A DNA stretch of 64,000 nt from Dermanyssus gallinae. Lineage: Eukaryota > Arthropoda > Arachnida > Mesostigmata > Dermanyssidae. Below are positions 59,086 to 64,000 of this stretch, one piece after another. Position 1 is the first letter of the stretch. Each line of letters opens with the position of its first letter. The position numbers and the translations under genes were made by a program. The DNA is taken from positions 310,001-374,000 of the forward strand of contig QVRM01005375.1 of assembly GCA_003439945.1 (NCBI GenBank), in the 5' to 3' direction. The notes beneath the pieces are model-generated. The model saw only the letters and a list, made by a program, of their open reading frames with translations. It was not told the DNA's origin and did no database searches.

Positions 59086-60222
59086 TATAGGGTGTCAGAA
59101 TAATCAGCTGACATATTTCAAAATGTCGCTTCTCAGTTTAGCCTTCTCTGTGATCTGCTCAAACCGAACGGGGCAGGGCTGCCAAATCCAAGATAGAGCG
59201 CTACTCGACGGAAGAACGCGTAGAGTTTGTGAAAATTATCACATTATCATGAGGAGAGAAAGTTTTAACGAAACTACAGGCACGCTGGCTAGCTCTTCAT
59301 GCAATGTACGGTCGACGTAATTGGCCTTGTGAGCCCATTATTCGTAAAGTTGTGCAAAAGTTCCACAGAGCAGTTTCCGCACGTGATGTGCCAAGTCGTG
59401 GAGGACCACGGAACGCCCGTTAGGCTAAATATCGCCGCAGTGGCCGACAGTGCGAAACAGTTTTCAGAAACACCAGTTCGGCGACGTTCCCGATAACTGG
59501 CACTTTCACGCGCCGCATCCTCTTGTAGTGTGAGGTCGGATTTAGCGCTGTATCTATGTAATAATATTCAGCTGACCCAAGAGCTCAGGCCTACGGAGCA
59601 TCAAGGGGATAAACTTCAACAGTTAGGCTTCCGAGACGATGCAGCGTGATGACGATTTTGTGAAGAAACTCTGACAAAGCCCACTCAATCTCAATCGTAG
59701 TATGAATAAACAAATCTGTCGCATCTGGATAACTGAGAACCGTCATGTGCATACAAAGAGTGCGGTTTATGTGCTATGTGTGTGAGTCTGGTGCGGCCTC
59801 TGGTCTAATTGAAGCACTGAACTTTATTGTTTTCACTTCACTGTGAATGGCGAGCGTTATCATAGCAGCATGATCCGTAATTGTTTTGGCCGATCTTCGA
59901 GGAACGGCACGAGTAAAGTCTGGTTCCAACAAGACGGTGCCACAAACCACACTGCTGGCGGGGGAAGGGAGGTTTTGAGGATGAAGTTTCCCGGGTAATC
60001 TCGCGCAACGGGGACATTCACTGACCATCGAGATCTTGCGATTTAACGGCGTTAGACGTTTCCTGTAGGTTTTTTGGAGAATTAATTGCACGCAAATATT
60101 CCCACAACCATCAACGAACCAACAACCAACATTGAAGCGCACATTTATGCAAATGAGCCAGATTTATGCACAAACAGGCTGAAAGGTCAGTGTTTGACCG
60201 GAATGAAACCAACGACAGGAGG
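59086..60222 (+). mobile_element. Mariner/Tc1-superfamily transposase remnant 2 (ERYxxEERVEFV type)
   Basis: This is a decayed transposase of the mariner-like group whose products start MERYTxEQR. Near 59193 the + strand reads IERYSTEERVEFVKI (Met changed to Ile). It continues with LQARWLALHAMYGRRNWP, IIRKVVQKFHRAVSARDVPS and RGGPRNAR: the N-terminal helix-turn-helix region. Further on VWCGLWSN (about 59785), VNGERYHSSMIRN (about 59850), KVWFQQDGATNHTA (59920-59960, the QQDGA box with a catalytic Asp) and SRSCDLTALD (about 60025, the CDLTPLDFFLW box) appear in changing frames. TNRLKGQCLTGMKPT ends it. The middle part with the first catalytic Asp is lost or unreadable. A TATATA precedes the likely 5' end. 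Confidence 0.82.
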
Positions 60223-60400
60223 AATCATCGCAAGGGAGAATATCTGAGACAGCTTCTGTCTCTCGCGCTGTGTAGATGAAATGCCGTCTTTGACATTGAC
60301 GCCATGTGACGGGCGGATAAATAGCATTCGCTGGAATCGAGGCAACACGCTCAAACATCACAACTACAGATCCAATAGCATAAATATAAGTAATAATAAA
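60223..60400 (+). mobile_element. Family Z LINE 3' end remnant
   Basis: At about 60230-60310 the + frame reads RKGEYLRQLLSLALCR, a stop, NAVFDIDAM, closely matching EGEFLRQLLSLAVCRGNAAS of copies 2 and 3. A short AT-rich tail with AGTAATAATAAA follows near 60390. Confidence 0.58.
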
Positions 60401-60544
60401 AATGCAAATACTAAGCTTACCTACTCACTAAGCACCATGTGGATTGGTTTTGAATTGCTTTTGTAGCAGGTCGCAAAGCTGTAACGTTTCAAGCCCTCCA
60501 GCGTCAGGAAAGCAGAAGGGTAGCCGTGTTTTAGTTGAACTTGC

Positions 60545-61425
60545 TTTGAAGGTTTAACTGCAACGGAAATTAAAGAGAAATTAGATGGAGTTTATGGAAC
60601 GGATGTACCGACGTGCAGTACAATTACCAAATTGATTGCCTCGCTTGAAAGAGGTAACATGGACACCAAGTATGCACTACGTTTTGGACAGCCAAAAACA
60701 GCTTCAGATGAGAAAACTATGCGAGGAGTTTAGTAACTCATAATAACTGGCTGCCAAATAAAACTGCGTAACATAGCGAAGAAACAAGAAAGGACGGCCA
60801 TAAGCTAAGCAGTACATCAAATATTCTGCGTGAATAGCACTTGTGAATGAAAAAATAAACAAAATTGGCTACCGCACGAGTTAATAACTGAGCAAAAAGT
60901 GACACGTGTGTCAAGTTTGGAGAGGCAATTTGAAACCTTTGAGACGAAATCCGTAGGATTTTTAGGCTGATGTAATCTCTGGCGAAGTCTGTAGTATTCA
61001 CTATATTAATCGACGCAATTAGAAATATTAATTGAGTATTCTATTAATTGACTAACTCATTACAAGAAGAGCGATAATCGAGGATACTAGGCAACACTCT
61101 TAGACCAGATAAAATAACGCATAATAGCACTACGGTCAACGGTACAGAAGATGAGTGGGATGTTTTATTACCGCAATGCGCTTGGCCACACGACTCTTCT
61201 TGCCATGACCAAATTACGCAAAGTAGAGTTTCAAATTATTGAACATCTTCCATATTCATCGAACCTGGCCCCGTGCGACTATTATATGTTTGGAAACCTC
61301 AAGAAGTGTCTCTCCAAAAAGAGATATCAGAGCATATTTATCAGAGCGCCAATGATGTTATATGCACCACAAACGATTATTTTGGGTCTGAGGATTCTGG
61401 ATATTTTCCTCGTGGTATAAAGGAC
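60545..61425 (+). mobile_element. Mariner transposase remnant 3
   Basis: The N-terminal DNA-binding part at 60557-60735 reads TATEIKEKLDGVYGTDVPTC, STITKLIASLERGN and LRFGQPKTASDEKTM, matching the IHxKLxxVYGxxAPSxSTV and RxGRPKTAT region. WLPHELITEQKVTRV at about 60866-60910 fits WVPHELTxEQKxxRV. The first catalytic Asp region is missing between 60910 and 61150. The frame 61151-61420 reads YYRNALGHTTLL, then HLPYSSNLAPCDYYMFGNLK. The second catalytic Asp (of HDNARPH) is replaced by Arg, while the third (of APCD) is kept, 35 residues later, the D34D spacing of mariners. Truncated at the C-terminus. Confidence 0.87.
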
Positions 61426-61559
61426 ACTGCGGGTCGTTAAACTAGATGTTTAAGCTTCAGGGGGAACATACTAAACAATAAAAGGTACGTGGCATTTGTC
61501 CGTCTATCGCTTGTACGTTATGCTGCAAACTTTTTGGTCAAAGAGTTGATGGTGGCAGT

Positions 61560-62180
61560 GAGGTAACTACTGCTGATGTTAAACGGCGGCGTCGAAAACC
61601 GGTACATACCTAAGGTATTTAACAATAAGCGTGGGTGTTATTGAGTGCCCTTCCAGGCGTAAAGTTAGATCCTGTGGAGGGCGCCTCAGGTTGGTTAAAA
61701 TAATCGCTTTAGTTTCTTGTGAAGTGAACTGAAAGTCTACAAGAAAAAGATATCCACCAGGGCTCCGCTGGCTGTCACTTCCTCGCCCATCCAGATCCTC
61801 GTCACGAACGGCGACAATCAGTACCAGGCCGTCTGCGTAGGCGACTACATAAACTTCCGGGGGAAGTGGAGGTCTAAATACTTTTTGTAGGCTATATTCC
61901 ATAGGGCTGGTCGCAGTACGTTTCCTTGGGGACCCTGGCTATGACTGCATAGTCCATACTTTCGGTAGGTGCTCGGTCTCTTAGGTACGACGCTGGGATA
62001 TGTCGCAAATAAGGGAACACGTTTTTGTTTATATATGTGCTTTGCTTATTACATCCACGTAAGCTTATTAAATACGTCTCTAGCAAGTAAGAGGATGGCT
62101 AGACAATGCGATCGGCTCCCCCTCGGCGCGGCTCGGAAATCGTGGCGGTTTTCCGACAGCGCCGGAAACTTCTTCTAGCT
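61560..62180 (-). mobile_element. R1-like element 4, RT core remnant
   Basis: Read on the minus strand from 62180. ILLLARDVFNKLTW fits the LTLDVxNAFNxxxW motif. FPYLRHIPASYLRDRAP follows in the next frame. Around 61935-61890 one frame reads PQGNVLRPALWNIAYKK (the GCPQGSVLGPALWNIAY motif). PPLPPEVYVVAYADGLVLIV at about 61880-61820 is the YADD box with the last Asp changed to Gly. SQETKAIILTNLRR and TPTLIVKYLRYVPVFDA end the readable part. At least three frame changes. A weaker upstream continuation (LFEEALDIAIQLILVRAV near 62430-62370) may belong to the same element. Confidence 0.82.
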
Positions 62181-63685
62181 CTCTTACTAGTCGTCTGTTA
62201 ATAATGTGCTCAGCTGCTTACTATATACGGCAGAGCATACTTATAAGGCGGTATGCCGGCTGTCTCCTTGCGGCGTACGGGGCTTCGTTCTAGGGATCAA
62301 ACGTGCCGCTTTTCAAGGTGTAGGATAGTGACTTCACCTCACTCCGTTAGTGACCATTTTATCCATCGTGGGTTTTCTGACCGCTCGGACCAAGATTAGC
62401 TGGATTGCAATGTCTAAAGCCTCCTCAAAGAGCATCGGATTCGGCTGGAGTCTTTGCGTGAGGGGCGCAATTACGTACTGTTGGGCAGCTGCTTCGGCGC
62501 CGATAGTGGCGGTTGTGCGTGGCGTATTTCAATACGCAACGCTCCATTCTTCCATTCTTGTATCATTTGCTTTCCGAATATCTGGGGTTTATCCAACCCA
62601 ATTTCAAACAATGATTTTTAGTGGTCTAATTTACTGTTTTTAATATCCCTATGTAGGGCTCTTCGTGCTTCTGTGGACTATTCCCAAAGGTAGGGAAGTT
62701 TTGACCGATTGCTTGCTCTGTGGCGCGTACGTACTCGTCGAGAGCTGTGGCAGGTTTTCGATCTGGCTATTTCACCAGCAGTACGGGGGGCAATTAGCTA
62801 GGGTTGTGGACGGGGGGCTGGATTCTCGGCAGACTTCTCGTAGTAGTGCAGAGACTTACCGGCAAGCATCTAGAGAAGTAAGGTTTTTTAACGCGATATG
62901 TAGGCGGGTGTAATTTAGCCTGAAAAAGCGTTCTCGTTTTGTGGAAAAACGGACTGAAAGGAAGTTAAAGTGACAGAGAAAGTTACGTATATATCGGTCG
63001 GATAGAGCCTCCTGCTCCCGTAGATTTTCTAGTCGGTAATAACCGACTTATTCTTATTCATTCGATCAATGGACTTATTTATTCGTCTGCAAAAGTCAAA
63101 TCTAGCGTTGATCTGTGTCAGCTCTTATCCAAGGTGTACCGAGAAGTGTTTATAAGTAGTAAGTAGCTCCAGATTGTGCATGTTTAGAGGATCTCTCTTT
63201 TCCTTGATGAGGAACTGCTCCTGTGAGCTGCATTGAAGTCCTTCCCCCACAATCGCTTTTCGGTGACGCGGGTGCTCATGCTGAGGTCATATCCCTGCAA
63301 GGTAAACTTTGGAAGAATATGCACTGAGTATGCAGTGCATATTCGAGAGATAAATAATCGTAATAAATAAGACGTGTGTGCCTTGCTCGGTTGAGGTGGG
63401 TGATGATCTTGTGGGGAGTACCTTAAAAATCGATACTAGCATGAAGTCTAGGTTGAGAAAGCTGTGGTATGGGGATCTTCAAGAGTAGCAAGACTTGGAT
63501 GTTATTTTCGGTTGCGAATTGGGACGCCAAATTGGTAAATGTACCCTGCAGAAATTTAGTTGTAGTATTTGAATAATACTGGTTATTTTCGTTGCGGTTT
63601 GTGCAGAAGTTTGTGACCCGTAATCGGTGTGCTAAGCACTGTGTCGTAGTGTTGCAGTGTTTACTTGTGTTACATACATGGCATC
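62181..63685. other. Mostly unassigned; left part may be decayed R1-like sequence
   Basis: Up to about 62480 a minus-strand continuation of R1-like element 4 is possible. The remainder, including frames at 62665-62913 (+) and 63423-63740 (-), is not recognised. Confidence 0.4.
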
Positions 63686-63860
63686 TGTCGAGCCTGGTGG
63701 CGTGGTGCATTTGCGTGCGCCTTGAGACCGGAGGAGACACATAGGTGCACGGGATCGAGCCCCACTATTGCACATTTGTATTTATGGAATCCGTCTCACG
63801 GAGCAATGCAAAAACAGTCCCGTGGACGTTAAATATACGCAGAGGGCCCTAAAAAGTTTT
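63686..63860 (+). mobile_element. tRNA-derived SINE, copy 2
   Basis: Second copy of the 50.5-kb SINE in the same orientation. A-box-like TGGTGCATTTG and B-box-like GATCGAGCC are both present; here the B box fits the GWTCRANNC consensus better than in copy 1. Shared 3' blocks are TTGCACATTTGTATTTAT and CAGTCCCGTGGACGTTAAAT. It ends near CTAAAAAGTTTT. Confidence 0.76.
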
Positions 63861-64000
63861 ATTTACATACATAGCATCTAACGTTGACCCTGTCCCTAGC
63901 CATGTAGTCAAAACTTAGACATAGAGTACACCGTAGTACGGATATCATTTCGTCTGTCGCACCAGGTCTAACCAAGATAGATATGTTTTTTGGTAGAAGC
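63861..64000. other. No recognised feature
   Basis: Window end, nothing identifiable. Confidence 0.5.

Overview
This window looks like gene-poor nuclear DNA from an animal, most likely an arthropod. It shows no operons, ribosome binding sites or long intact reading frames. It holds many decayed non-LTR retrotransposons (LINEs), three mariner-type DNA transposons, two copies of a tRNA-derived SINE, and many (AAT)n and (TA)n microsatellites. Several LINE remnants belong to the R1 group, which is known mainly from arthropods. That, plus the mariner lineages, is the basis for the guess. A chelicerate (mite or tick) is possible, but the sequence alone does not prove it.

Left part (1-32.5 kb): a graveyard of LINEs. 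I recognise four recurring groups and use working labels for them. 'R1-like' copies lie at 4.1-7.0, 8.5-8.8, 8.9-10.2, 22.9-25.2 and 61.6-62.2 kb. 'Family H' copies lie at 0.8-1.9, 7.0-8.3, 10.6-11.3 and 14.7-15.0 kb, with a relative, 'H2', at 18.8-20.0 kb. 'Family Z' has a YLDD-type reverse transcriptase and a C-terminal RGNAAS signature. Its copies lie at 16.1-16.9, 28.4-32.5 (five pieces), 56.0-56.6 and 60.2-60.4 kb. CR1/jockey-like pieces lie at 12.2-13.1 and 56.65-57.2 kb. Nesting is visible: a family H copy sits in an R1-like copy at about 7.0 kb, and a 0.75-kb repeat sits in another R1-like copy at 23.5-24.3 kb. Many LINE ends fall exactly on (AAT)n tracts. A 22-bp tandem array with a TATA motif precedes the most complete R1-like copy.

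Middle part (32.5-55.3 kb): mostly sequence in which I recognise nothing, but it is the likeliest place for a host gene. A GC-richer block at 37.75-41.16 kb, full of triplet repeats, ends at a good splice donor. At 42,688-42,878 a stretch with a strong acceptor, an ATG, a signal-peptide-like reading frame and a GTAAGT donor looks like the first coding exon of a secreted or membrane protein on the + strand. A second, similar but weaker, simple-repeat-rich block lies at 53.6-55.3 kb. A mariner remnant lies at 36.8-37.4 kb and a SINE copy at 50.5 kb.

Right part (55.3-64 kb): (TA)n tracts separate LINE fragments. A nearly perfect 105-bp inverted repeat around a (TA)-rich core lies at 57,464-57,829. 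Two more mariner-superfamily remnants, an R1-like fragment and the second SINE copy follow. Apart from the possible host exon(s), nothing here appears to encode a working protein. All the transposon genes carry stops, frameshifts or deletions.
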